The notes below the pieces were generated by a model. The model was not told the origin of the DNA, searched no databases, and saw nothing but the letters and a program-made list of their open reading frames with translations. 64,000 nucleotides of DNA, taken from positions 1 to 64,000 of the forward strand of contig NZ_JALBWM010000010.1 in NCBI RefSeq assembly GCF_023895975.1, in the 5' to 3' direction. The translations under genes and the position numbers were made by a program. Shown piece by piece: positions 1 to 8,554 of the stretch. Each line of letters starts with the position of its first letter. Position 1 is the stretch's first letter. This DNA is from Microbulbifer okhotskensis (GTDB taxonomy: Bacteria > Pseudomonadota > Gammaproteobacteria > Pseudomonadales > Cellvibrionaceae).

Positions 1-1
1 A

Positions 2-343
2 CCAGATACGCTACTTTCTTTCAAACCCTCAAACACCAGATTCGGTTATAACTCTCGAAAGCTCGATGGAAAGGGTAAGCTGGCCCCGGTAGGCACTACA
101 GTGAACATGGAGACTGCTGAATATTCCAACACCATTGGCTCACCCCAACTGATCGCAATATTCAAAGACCCGGAATTTAATCCATTGCAAAGTGCTGTTT
201 ACTACCTGCGCGCCCTTGAGATTCCCACACCCCGCTGGACCCTGTACGACAAAGTGCGCTTTGGAGTCGAAATGGACGACAAGGTACCTTTGGTACAACA
301 GGGGCGAGCTTTCAGCTCACCAATTTGGTACTCACCCCGATAA
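2..343 (+). CDS. DUF3604 family protein, C-terminal end (5' truncated by window edge)
   Basis: The frame is open from the first bases of the window to a TAA at 341-343, so this is the last ~113 residues of a gene that starts upstream. The tail carries the pattern I associate with DUF3604 proteins: a 'N..TATYTNTIG.P.L...'-like stretch (here around METAEYSNTIGSP), then a VYYLRALEIPTPRWTLYD block and a terminal SSPIWYSP. DUF3604 proteins are usually secreted or periplasmic, 600-700 residues long, and lack a firmly assigned reaction. An internal ATG at 101 is unlikely to be the true start because the similarity continues upstream of it. It converges on the GyrI-like gene. Confidence 0.75.
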   Translation, partial: PDTLLSFKPSNTRFGYNSRKLDGKGKLAPVGTTVNMETAEYSNTIGSPQLIAIFKDPEFNPLQSAVYYLRALEIPTPRWTLYDKVRFGVEMDDKVPLVQQGRAFSSPIWYSPR

Positions 344-402
344 GCACTCGCGAGATGGCGCTCAGTCGACAATAAACCCGTGTTGTTAGGTGCCGCTGCC
401 TA

Positions 403-864
403 TCATTGAACAGATATGGCAATCTGAACCTCATTTCCACCAATATATTGCTCAAAGTCAGTCGTGTAAGCCCGCTGATGAGGACAATCCCCGGCACTAA
501 AGTAACTCCAAATTTCGCCCCACAGATCAATAGCAATCTGAGGCATATCACCGTTTGCTGAAAACACCAGATACTTACCGGGTTTTACCTGCACTTCTTT
601 GAAGTCTTCCGACATATCGGTCGAAAGCATGTCCGAACACGCATAAACATCGAAAAATCCCGTGTGATCAGATTCGTAGTTGGTGTAGACACCATAAACT
701 TGCGGGTTACCTCTTAGTTGCGGTGCGGCCTCCGAGCTGAACCGCCCCCAAAGCGGCGCTATTTTAGCGGAAGATGAGTCAGCCTCATTTGCATTCTTGG
801 TACGAGTACAGAACCCGACTAGGTCAAAACCCTCTATTTCAGTAATGCCCATATTCTCAGCCAT
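403..864 (-). CDS. GyrI-like small-molecule-binding domain protein
   Basis: This 153-residue protein is made of one GyrI/AraC effector-binding type domain. The FDLVGFCTRTKN opening, the PLWGRF block, the YLVFSANGDMP strand, and the ending with EIWSYF ... RAYTTDFEQY ... are typical of stand-alone members that bind small cationic or hydrophobic ligands. It has no HTH, signal peptide or membrane segment, so it is likely cytoplasmic. In Rob-like proteins this domain is fused to an AraC HTH. Here a separate AraC regulator lies 169 bp upstream on the same strand, which may mean the pair is functionally linked, but that is inference. A start at the second Met (residue 5) is also possible. Confidence 0.75.
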   Translation of the reverse strand: MAENMGITEIEGFDLVGFCTRTKNANEADSSSAKIAPLWGRFSSEAAPQLRGNPQVYGVYTNYESDHTGFFDVYACSDMLSTDMSEDFKEVQVKPGKYLVFSANGDMPQIAIDLWGEIWSYFSAGDCPHQRAYTTDFEQYIGGNEVQIAISVQ

Positions 865-1033
865 ATATATCTATTTATTGGTATAGGTACGATACTATAA
901 TAACCACTTTGAGGTGACCAGCCTGTAGAGACAACTAGATATCGAAACCCGGCAATTTTTTAATCGCTAGATAGCCAAAACCTACAAAGCCAAACTGCCC
1001 CCTTATAAATTTCAATTAAATTAACACCTGAAA

Positions 1034-1963
1034 TCAAGATTCAGCCTCTGACTTTTGCCTAACTTCAGAAGGAGGCAAACCATATTTTGCCTTATATAGC
1101 TGCGTAAAATATGACTGACTGGAAAAGCCATTATCCAAAGCAACATCAACCAATCGTTTATTGCTCGTTTTCAGCTGAATGTCGGCGTACCGCAACCGGC
1201 GCGTATTAATCCAGGCCTTAGGAGACTCTTCCCTAAACACCCGCCCAAACATATTTTTAAACGCAGTTAAGCTCATACCAATATGCTTAGCATAAATTAC
1301 CATAGACCAATTTTGAGTCACATTGGCTTCCATAAATCGCCGAAACCTTTCATTTTCCGGGTTCACTTGGCCAAGCAGTTCATCCGCCAATATCCTACCG
1401 TAGTCACTATTTAGTTTTAACAACAATAACTCTTCAAGCTTTAATACCATCAATCCATCATCACCAAGCTGGCTGAATACATTGAATGAATCTAGAGTGA
1501 ACCTCACCAAGTCACACTCAGGAAAAATAAAAAGATTGTTCTTGCAGGTAGGTCTTACACTTGCTCCGACCTGTTTGTTTTTTGCCCGCAACAGCGCCTT
1601 GCTATACCGCTCGTAGAAGCGATCGAGCATTGCTGCCTGAATACTGATACAGATGGCCACGACCTCAGCCCCGTCGCCTTTACTGGACAACAAAAACCTG
1701 TTTACCGCACTTGCCAACCACACCTGCCCCGAATCCAGCTGAAACCTGGCATCAATACAATCACACTCAATGCCAGCTGAACCAGAGATCATCATCACGA
1801 GATTGACGTTAGATGAGAAATCCAGTGAAACCACCTCACCAGGAGGAACTAGTATCTTCTGCAACTTAAACAAATCACTAGGGAACTGACATTCTATAAA
1901 ACTTCCACCTCTCGAAGGTTCATCTGATTCCTTTCGGCATGTAATAATCACGGGTTCCACCAC
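1034..1963 (-). CDS. AraC family transcriptional regulator
   Basis: This 309-residue regulator has a poorly conserved N-terminal ligand/dimerisation region and a C-terminal double HTH (about residues 205-300). The second helix-turn-helix is clear: VDVALDNGFSSQSYFTQLYK followed by the YGLPPSEVR ending typical of the family. The first HTH (YAKHIGMSLTAFKNMFGRVF) and the SPKAWINTRRLRYA linker are also recognisable. The overall layout, including the stretch FPECDLVRFTLDSF before the HTH, recalls ExsA-type members. The effector and targets are unknown. The start is uncertain: two tandem GTG codons at 1963 and 1960 lack a good ribosome-binding site. The nearest candidate target is the GyrI-like gene downstream. 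Confidence 0.85.
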   Translation of the reverse strand: MVEPVIITCRKESDEPSRGGSFIECQFPSDLFKLQKILVPPGEVVSLDFSSNVNLVMMISGSAGIECDCIDARFQLDSGQVWLASAVNRFLLSSKGDGAEVVAICISIQAAMLDRFYERYSKALLRAKNKQVGASVRPTCKNNLFIFPECDLVRFTLDSFNVFSQLGDDGLMVLKLEELLLLKLNSDYGRILADELLGQVNPENERFRRFMEANVTQNWSMVIYAKHIGMSLTAFKNMFGRVFREESPKAWINTRRLRYADIQLKTSNKRLVDVALDNGFSSQSYFTQLYKAKYGLPPSEVRQKSEAES

Positions 1964-3046
1964 TGACGTTTCAGTTTATCTCGCTAAATGCCCTCAAACT
2001 GGAGCACCTGGGTCCAAGTGCCATCCCCAAAAGTCAGTCTTAACAGTGCTTAATCCTCACAGCTGGGAACTTATCAAGCAGCCGCATTTCAGGCTACTGT
2101 GCACCAATTTGACAGCAAACTATCGGAGGCTGCAGTGCCTCCCCTGTAAGAATATTGAAACCCACTATCGTTGGAGTGAGCGTTTGAATCTCAAACGAAA
2201 AGATCGTATCTGCGCTAATTTCTAATGCACAGCGGTACCATATCTAACCTTGTGCAACTGCGCTGATTAATAACCATGCGAGTAACCGCTTGACAGCAAG
2301 AGTTCCCTTACAGCCCCCAGTTTATGGATTTAAAAATACGAATTTCAATCGCACTTACCTCTGTCCAAAGACCATAAGGACGGGGAACTAAAAACAATTT
2401 GATATAATGACTAATCGTTAATTTATAACGATTTCGCGCCGATCTTTACACTTATTAACATAGCTTTTCACCGTTTGAGACTAAAACCCGCCACTAAATT
2501 TACCACTTAAGCTTGCATCCGAGACAGACTGGACATATAGCCTGTCACCACAAAGCAAAATCCCCCCCTTCCAACGCAGACGTCATTAAAAATAAGCAAT
2601 GGCAGGCAAGATCAACCATATTAACAACCAGTGAACCGGTTTTTAGACTAGAGATCGCCGGGTGAAATCGAACATAGAATGACCAAGCCTTCGATAATTT
2701 GTACAACCAAAATTGCATTTTGACGATACGCCAAAAGGATCTAGACCCGTTGGATTTGATTCCAGCGGTAAATATGAGAAAATAGCTTGATAATATGTCT
2801 TTTCCGCTTTACCTTAGACAACTCAGCGTAGGCAATGCCCTAGGGCTGCGCGCATCGATGATTGATAGAGTAAAAAAGACCTTTAAAATATTACTTGTGT
2901 TTGGATAACTCCAAACAACTCACAAGACGATTCAATCAAGTTATAGATTAGTATTTATCAGGATCTTTTTTATTAGGCTTCAAGCTTACATCTGTAAACG
3001 GCCAAGAATTTCCCACAATCAACAAACACTTATATTTTTGAGATTT
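1964..3046. other. Long non-coding stretch upstream of the AraC gene
   Basis: There is no convincing gene in this ~1.08 kb gap. It is AT-rich compared with the core region. A small inverted repeat AATCGTTA-attt-TAACGATT lies near 2413-2433, just after a TATAAT-like hexamer. It could be a terminator stem or an operator. Both neighbouring genes are transcribed away from this gap, so it must hold two promoters, neither of which I can place firmly. Confidence 0.4.
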
Positions 3047-3373
3047 ATGTCGACAAGTTATTCTAAAGAATTAAATCAGCTCGCCCAATTAATTTGGCAG
3101 CAAGAAGCAGAACAAGAACCAAAAACCCAGGCGGAACCATCAGTAGCCCCACCGGCAGATCATGCGCCCAGCGATGTGTTTTGGGGGAAATGGCGGGGAA
3201 GATATATCGTAGTCACACGCTATATATCTGGAAGAACCAAATCCAATGTTAAGCTGCCCAACAACTACTCCGATGAGGCGATGGCACGCTCTGCGGCACT
3301 CGATATTATCCGAAAATTCCCTGAGGCGTCTATTCGTTACCTCCCCGCCAAAGAACTGGCTGTCTACCTTTAG
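3047..3373 (+). CDS. Hypothetical protein, 108 aa
   Basis: I do not recognise a family. The protein has a polar, Gln/Glu/Pro-rich N-terminal third (residues ~1-42) and a compact C-terminal part with GKWRGRYIVVTRYISG followed by an alternating helix/strand region ending in YLPAKELAVYL. It looks soluble. A TTG nine bases upstream (3038) is an alternative start. Neither start has a good Shine-Dalgarno sequence. An imperfect inverted repeat (TGGCTGTCTAC / GTAGATAGCCA) straddles the stop codon and may help end transcription. It is isolated between long non-coding DNA and the convergent SARP-hydrolase gene, so the context gives no functional clue. Confidence 0.55.
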   Translation: MSTSYSKELNQLAQLIWQQEAEQEPKTQAEPSVAPPADHAPSDVFWGKWRGRYIVVTRYISGRTKSNVKLPNNYSDEAMARSAALDIIRKFPEASIRYLPAKELAVYL

Positions 3374-3518
3374 TAGATAGCCAACCCCCTAACTTTGAAT
3401 CTCAGCTCCAGCAAAAACCTACCGCTGAGATAGGGCGCAATCGCCTCAGCCCCCAAAGTAAGCTAGCTGCTTTTAGTGAAAAAGTGCTACCGGGTAAGCG
3501 CTGGGATCGGCTCAACCA

Positions 3519-5105
3519 CTACGGTGAGATAAACCGCCTCACCTCATCAACAAATATTTTTGAGGCAGACTCCCGCCCCAGCAGCAGGTGCCCATCACTT
3601 TCCAGCCCGACAAACCGAGCATTTGGGATAGCCGAGGCTATATCATAACCAGTTGTTACCGGAATACGCTGATCCCCAAGGGAGTGAATAACCAACGTAG
3701 GAACGGTGACTTGCTTTAATCGCTCACGCACATCAATACCACCAAAAACCGAAAGGAACCGAACTGCATTCTCTGGAGAAGTCGTCAGGCGTTGGAATTC
3801 ATTGAACCAAGCAAGTTCAGCAGCATTGGCACTCGGCATAAATGTAGACGAAAATATTTGCCGATACGCAGGATTATCCTGACCCCAGCCTGTTTCAGTA
3901 AGAGTCATAATAGCTTCACGTTCTTTTATAACCGCTTCACTAGCACCAATCCGCCACCCAGACGCATAACCACCAAACAAAACCAATTGCTTTACGCGCT
4001 CAGGGTGCCTAACCGCGTATTCAATCGATACCGCTGCACCTTGCGAAATACCAAGAAGAGTAAAGTTCTCAGCGCCACAGGCATCAACTACAGTTTCAAG
4101 GTCCGTGACAAAAGATTCAAAGCTAATATTCTTCACACTCCAATCTGACAGGCCGTTTCCACGCTCATCGTAGCGAATAAACTGATGATCCAGGGAAAGC
4201 TCGCGAAATAGTGGACTCCATATCGGCGAATCCCAGTCGTACTCCAAGTGACTTAACCAGTTGGCAGCCTTTACGATTGGAGGCCCCTTACCAATACTTG
4301 CGTAAGCGATACCAACACCATCCATTGCGGTACAAAACTTAACCTTCTGCTGAGTAAGCAACGTGCGGCCCAAGATGGGTTCATCTTTCCTCTCATCAAA
4401 CTGCTCCTCCTCCCCCGACTTATAGGGTACCCATGAAATACCCGCCTTACGAAACCGGCAACTAAGCTTTGAACATTCAAGCTCCATCTCGCGGCTCAAC
4501 CCCATTAAATCTAACAGCTTCAACAAGCGTGTCGCAGCGGCTGTACTATAGGGCTCCAACTCCCCCCAACTTCGCGCCCAACCGACCCTATCTTGCAGCG
4601 GCACATCTGAATGAGATGACAGGCCGGCCAATGCCCTGCCACGCAACCGAAGAACCTCTTCGCGTTCAGATACAAGCCACTGCTGAAATAATTCTTGATT
4701 GGGAAGGTCAATACCATCCAGGAAAGGCTCTCGAAGCTGTCGATGGATGCCCTTAAGCTCAGTAACCGATATACTAGGAATATCAACCCTTGATGCAATC
4801 TGGCTTATATCGATATTAACGGCTTCTGTGTCCAGGCTAACTCGCTCTCTATCCGCAACCAGGCGTTCTTGATCCGCACAATTAACAATGGAGCGAATTT
4901 TACTCAACGACCAGCGCAATGAAGCCCGCGGATCATCTGGCAACCCCCAGAATATTTCGCATAAGCGATCACGCCGATGTGGGCGCGCAGCCAATGTCAA
5001 AAATGCCAACAAAGCCCGGGTTCTTTTCGATGGAGGCAAATTGACGGGTATGCCGCCTTGGAAAACTTGCAGCTCTCCCAGCATTTGGATTGATATACCT
5101 ATCAC
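3519..5105 (-). CDS. SARP-type DNA-binding domain fused to alpha/beta hydrolase
   Basis: The N-terminal ~95 residues read as the winged-helix domain of SARP/BTAD regulators: LGELQVFQGG...LPPSKRTRALLAFL, then RDRLCEIFWGLPDDPRASLRWSLSKIR. A reduced BTAD-like helical region follows to about residue 220. The C-terminal ~270 residues are an alpha/beta hydrolase with RYDERGNGLSDW, the nucleophile elbow GISQGAA, the acid in SLGDQRIP and the histidine in ESDGHLLLG. Counted from the upstream GTG at 5117 these are Ser358, Asp482 and His510, so the triad looks intact. I prefer the GTG at 5105 because AGGGGGTGA (5122-5114) then gives an 8-base spacing. From the GTG at 5117 the G-run would be too close. 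The hydrolase may act as a ligand sensor or as an enzyme. The substrate is unknown. Confidence 0.8.
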   Translation of the reverse strand: MIGISIQMLGELQVFQGGIPVNLPPSKRTRALLAFLTLAARPHRRDRLCEIFWGLPDDPRASLRWSLSKIRSIVNCADQERLVADRERVSLDTEAVNIDISQIASRVDIPSISVTELKGIHRQLREPFLDGIDLPNQELFQQWLVSEREEVLRLRGRALAGLSSHSDVPLQDRVGWARSWGELEPYSTAAATRLLKLLDLMGLSREMELECSKLSCRFRKAGISWVPYKSGEEEQFDERKDEPILGRTLLTQQKVKFCTAMDGVGIAYASIGKGPPIVKAANWLSHLEYDWDSPIWSPLFRELSLDHQFIRYDERGNGLSDWSVKNISFESFVTDLETVVDACGAENFTLLGISQGAAVSIEYAVRHPERVKQLVLFGGYASGWRIGASEAVIKEREAIMTLTETGWGQDNPAYRQIFSSTFMPSANAAELAWFNEFQRLTTSPENAVRFLSVFGGIDVRERLKQVTVPTLVIHSLGDQRIPVTTGYDIASAIPNARFVGLESDGHLLLGRESASKIFVDEVRRFISP

Positions 5106-5442
5106 AGAAACACTCACCCCCTGAAAGTAAGATAACCATTGTTCATAGCGGAAAAGCTCGAGAAAACACAGACCAGACTCATAGCAACGCCCTCAACACA
5201 ACAATCTACACGGAAAGCCACTCATTAATTCGCCACCCTGTAGAGTTCCCAGCGATTTTCTCAGGCTTATCAATGGCTCGCAAACAGTAAGCATTGCAGA
5301 TGTGATCCAATTTACCGCAGAGCCCCTGAACAAGCCCTCAATCTCACCGCAGATTATGAAATCTATCAATATATGACATATTGACCGCAGCCTCTTAGCC
5401 AGAGATGTCTCTTTGTAGCTTCGTTCGAGAACAGATGGCTCT

Positions 5443-5490
5443 GGGCGTGGGCGTGGGCGTGGGCGTGGGCGTGGGCGTGGGCGTGGGCGG
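5443..5490. repeat. Hexanucleotide tandem repeat (GGGCGT)7 + GGGCGG
   Basis: Seven perfect GGGCGT units are followed by one GGGCGG, for 48 bases without interruption. On the minus strand an open frame through it gives only an Arg-Pro repeat and is not a believable gene. It sits ~340 bases upstream of the SARP-hydrolase start. Short-unit repeats of this length can change copy number by slippage. Confidence 0.95.
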
Positions 5491-5597
5491 ACAAAGCCTA
5501 GTATATCTGCAACCAAGAAGTGAGCAAGTCTAAATTTTTCGGTAAATTAAAAAATAATACATTTGTGGAATGATTTCCGCTAACGACTGCATATCGC

Positions 5598-5767
5598 CGA
5601 GTTTCTGCCAAACTCGACCATAGAGCCTACCCAAAGGTAGGTACAGCCTTTTCCACCCAGAAGGCTGGTGGGCATTTGCCCTAACGGACATAGACAACCA
5701 TCAGGTGTAGCGCCTGCCTTTAACACTTTCCTCCTCGCCCCCAGCAGGGGCAAACCAAAGCTTGCCC
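5598..5767. repeat. Run of consecutive short hairpins (possible structured RNA or dispersed repeat)
   Basis: Several perfect or near-perfect stem-loops follow each other: CGAGTTT/AAACTCG (5598-5616), CCTACC/GGTAGG (5626-5641), AGCCTT/AAGGCT (5645-5666), GGGCA/TGCCC (5670-5681), CAGGTG/CGCCTG with one G-T pair (5702-5716), GCCCC/GGGGC (5737-5751), and an overlapping GGGCAA/TTGCCC (5748-5767). The density is far above the surrounding DNA. I cannot tell whether it is a folded transcript, a REP-like mobile palindrome cluster, or a terminator array for the C58 gene. Confidence 0.5.
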
Positions 5768-5833
5768 TTCGATCAATTAACACTCTATTTTCAGTATGAT
5801 TGCCACTTCCAGTGTCGCTCCGCCAATAAGGGC

Positions 5834-6523
5834 TCATCTATCTTTGTGTGTAAACACATCAAATCCGATCGCCCGTGAGGATCTGTAGGTCTTGGAATCA
5901 CGGTGGAAATGCTGATACCACTTCTTAAAGTTCTGATACTGTAAAAACTTAAACTCCCCTTTATTGGGATCGAAGAAATAGCACACCTTATCCGAGGATG
6001 ACTCAATACGAAACGCCATCGCATGCCCCCAGCCGTTGCCCGCGGTTCTGAGTATACAGTGAAGCGTACTGGACTGCTGCTTGAAGTAATCCTTATCCTC
6101 AAGGGCACCAAAAGAAGCTGTAAACTGCTCTTCCAAAGAGGGATTTTTATTTTTTAGCGCAATACCGCTACCGGCATGGCCGACATTATGAAATCCTTGG
6201 GACTCCAAGTATTGCTTGGTCTCCTTGATCATTTCGAAGGATGTACTAGACCTCCCCTCTGTACCATTCTGGAATTTAAAACGATACATAGAAGCAAAGC
6301 GCTGGGCGACCACGGCTATCTTTGTGTCGTCGATGTTATCTCCTGTAGACAGAGCATCCCGTAGACCCGATTGGAGCGCCTTACTAATCCAGCTAACTGA
6401 AAGTGCTTCGCAAATCCCACCTTTGGTATGGGGATGCTTCTTAATGATACTTTTATAACTACCCTGACTAAAATTCCAAGTCAGCTGGCCACCCATCCGG
6501 GAAGCACCTACATCTTTTGGCAT
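5834..6523 (-). CDS. YopT-type (C58 family-like) cysteine protease domain protein
   Basis: In this 229-residue protein the motif order matches C58/YopT-AvrPphB peptidases: a Cys in GGICEALSVSW (Cys38), a His in GNGWGHAMAF (His167) and an Asp in CYFFDPNKGEF (Asp185). The Cys-His spacing is 129 and the His-Asp spacing is 18, comparable to known family members (roughly 115-120 and 15-16). C58 enzymes are best known as injected effectors that cleave host proteins or act within larger toxins. Here the domain is nearly the whole protein and no classical signal peptide is seen. No type III or VI secretion genes lie nearby. The target is unknown. Long AT-rich gaps on both sides suggest acquisition, which is inference. 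Confidence 0.7.
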   Translation of the reverse strand: MPKDVGASRMGGQLTWNFSQGSYKSIIKKHPHTKGGICEALSVSWISKALQSGLRDALSTGDNIDDTKIAVVAQRFASMYRFKFQNGTEGRSSTSFEMIKETKQYLESQGFHNVGHAGSGIALKNKNPSLEEQFTASFGALEDKDYFKQQSSTLHCILRTAGNGWGHAMAFRIESSSDKVCYFFDPNKGEFKFLQYQNFKKWYQHFHRDSKTYRSSRAIGFDVFTHKDR

Positions 6524-7420
6524 ATTTTTATCCTTACATCACAACCGAACATCTCGGACATCTATATTATTGAGCATATATGCAAACAATATGGATAAAT
6601 TTTTACGGAACTAGACTCACAAAAATTTACCCAGCGCACCCTACCCAAAGAAACAAAAACCACGCAGCCGAAAACTTAACCACTCAACCGGCCGCAGACA
6701 CCACCAAGCAGTAAAATTAAAAAATTGGGGAAATTCGAAATGCTACCCAGACAATATCCATAGAAAACACAAGGGAATAGCATCACCTTGCACAGAGACA
6801 AATTTAAACGAACTTTAGAAACTTAACAGCCAACCCAGCAATCAAAAATAATAATGACTCTATCATGGTAGGCGGTCGACAACTGCAGCTCTCTGCATAT
6901 GCTAGCCTTTTAAAATTCTTGAGCCTACAACACCCATCAAACGCAAAAATTTTCTGCAGTTAAAGATATGATCCTCGAAATTATACTTTGCATTTGACGG
7001 GATAAATAAGATAGAGACTCGAAATCATCAGGATTTTTATATTCGAAACCCTAAACACCGAACAGAAATAGACCCTTACAATACATAAACTTCATAGAGC
7101 GGCCTGTACCGAGCGGTTCCTGTACACAGCAAAAAACCTATCGAAAAGCACCGCCACCAAACCACTATCAATCTACACGAGAACTAGAAAAGCTGTATAT
7201 TTGTATCTCAAATGTTTGGACAGCAACAACAATACCGGCAACCAAACCTCCACAGAAAGCCAATTGCATCGCCAACAGAGCAATCCGCATCACGGCAAAA
7301 GGTCAGCGATGCTGCGTCAAAAACGAGCGCTCCAGGCATGAGGACACCCATAAAGCGCAACATGTAATGGGGTTCAGTGAAGGTTGTCACTCTATAGAAA
7401 TTCGCTAACTGAGCGATCTA
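6524..7420. other. AT-rich intergenic region, ~900 bases
   Basis: No gene can be supported. It is A-rich, especially 6540-7100, and must contain the promoter of the C58 protease gene. A short minus-strand open frame at 7208-7390 has unusual composition (a Cys-rich tail) and no recognisable domain, so I do not call it. The higher AT content than the core region is consistent with horizontally acquired DNA. Confidence 0.4.
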
Positions 7421-7867
7421 TCAACACGGGACTCTGTAATAAATATTACCCTGATCAATTTCAAAGCCTAACGATTGATAGAGCTGTCGCGCTCGGCGAT
7501 TATTTTTTTCTGTCTTGAATTCAACTCGAATGGCTTTCGTTTCTTTCGCAAAGTCCAGTGCCGCCCGGAGCAATGCTTTTGATACACCCGCTCCCCTAAA
7601 ACGGCTCGACACCCCAAGATCATTGAGAATCCATAGGCGCTTTAGTGTCAGGGAAGAGAAACAGGGATAGAGGTTTACAAAACCCATAACCTGTCTTTCT
7701 TTCGGTTCGACCGCTATCAATAAGGTTGAGGCTTGGGTACAAAGTAAATCACGCAAAAATATCTCAGTCCCAGCAATATCAGAAGACTGGCCGCAAAAGA
7801 CTCTATATTCATCAAAAATTGAAGCAACTTCGCATAAATAAGTTTCATCACATTGAATAATTTCCAC
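7421..7867 (-). CDS. GNAT family N-acetyltransferase
   Basis: This 148-residue protein has the GNAT fold throughout. Motif A, the acetyl-CoA pyrophosphate loop, is visible as LGVSSRFRGAGVSKALLRAA (about residues 84-103). The ending RRARQLYQSLGFEIDQGNIYY is the usual beta-bulge/C-terminal signature. It probably transfers an acetyl group from acetyl-CoA to a small amine, but the acceptor cannot be told from sequence. It stands 48 bases downstream of the LysE exporter gene on the same strand, so the two may be co-transcribed. Confidence 0.9.
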   Translation of the reverse strand: MEIIQCDETYLCEVASIFDEYRVFCGQSSDIAGTEIFLRDLLCTQASTLLIAVEPKERQVMGFVNLYPCFSSLTLKRLWILNDLGVSSRFRGAGVSKALLRAALDFAKETKAIRVEFKTEKNNRRARQLYQSLGFEIDQGNIYYRVPC

Positions 7868-7915
7868 GCTCTACCTCCTGCCAAACCATACACAGACAAC
7901 GAATTGGGAATTTAT

Positions 7916-8554
7916 TTATGTATTCTGGCGAGCAACCAGTCCGCCAAAACAAATCAGCATGCTACCACTCAAGCGCAGCACCCAGTGTCGAGCCCGACCT
8001 CCTACCGAAATTTGCTTCCATCGGGACAACACCGAAGACATGCCCAGAAACCACAGGAATATTATTGAGGCATGGACTGAAACCAGTATAAACGCCTCAT
8101 AATGACTGGATGACCCCAACTGGATAAATTGAGGAAGGGCGGCAAGATAAAACATCGACACTTTTGGGTTCAATATTTGCGTTAAGAACCCCTCGGCAAA
8201 ATTGCGGTGAGAAGCCCTTGAGCCTGCATTTGAATCAGAGCCTCCCATTTGACTTGCCTGCGACGAACTTTGGGCAAAAGTGGAAACAATCGTTTTCATA
8301 CCCAGATAAACAAGATAGGCTGCGCCTAAGTACTTTATCAGGGTATAGATCTCAGCAGACTGCACAATGATTGCCGATAAACCGAGAATAGAGATGGCGC
8401 CGTGAGCAAAGGTTGCTGAGACCAGGCCCAGAATATTCTCTAGTGCTGGCCTCAACCCTTTAGCGGTTAGTGTTTTAAGTATGAGGACACTGTTTGGTCC
8501 GGGGGAAACAACTAATAACAAAGAAATAGCGGCAAATACGAGTATTTCACTCAT
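7916..8554 (-). CDS. LysE/RhtB family amino-acid exporter
   Basis: This is a 212-residue inner-membrane protein with about six hydrophobic segments. The first segment ends in the LysE/RhtB signature VVSPGPNSVLILKT (residues ~15-28), followed by GLRPALENILGLVSA. The NPKVSMFYLAALPQFI motif sits mid-protein. RhtB/LysE proteins export amino acids or derivatives such as homoserine, threonine or arginine. A Ser/Gly-rich cytoplasmic loop (residues ~94-116) is somewhat longer than usual. It is likely co-transcribed with the downstream GNAT. Confidence 0.9.
   Translation of the reverse strand: MSEILVFAAISLLLVVSPGPNSVLILKTLTAKGLRPALENILGLVSATFAHGAISILGLSAIIVQSAEIYTLIKYLGAAYLVYLGMKTIVSTFAQSSSQASQMGGSDSNAGSRASHRNFAEGFLTQILNPKVSMFYLAALPQFIQLGSSSHYEAFILVSVHASIIFLWFLGMSSVLSRWKQISVGGRARHWVLRLSGSMLICFGGLVARQNT

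Larger units (their letters stand above)
5118..5833. other. Intergenic region with tandem repeat and hairpin cluster
   Basis: This ~715-base gap lies between the SARP-hydrolase gene and the 3' end of the C58 protease gene. It has no credible gene. It contains the hexanucleotide repeat at 5443-5490 and a chain of hairpins at about 5598-5767, listed separately. Confidence 0.5.

Noticed and set aside
5193..5516. Minus-strand open frame with an Arg-Pro repeat
   Set aside because: The repeat is only the translation of the GGGCGT tandem array, with no domain and no ribosome-binding site.
5581..5690. Possible integron attC site (GCCCTAAC-like ends)
   Set aside because: The ends are not inverted as R'/R'' boxes require and the stems are several short local hairpins rather than one long imperfect one. 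There is no integrase.
5580..5837. Minus-strand 85-codon frame through the hairpin cluster
   Set aside because: The peptide has no recognisable fold and the DNA is dominated by inverted repeats. I favour a structured element.
7208..7390. Minus-strand 60-codon frame with a Cys-rich tail
   Set aside because: Short, odd composition, no homology I recognise. It could be part of a dispersed repeat, which needs a genome search.
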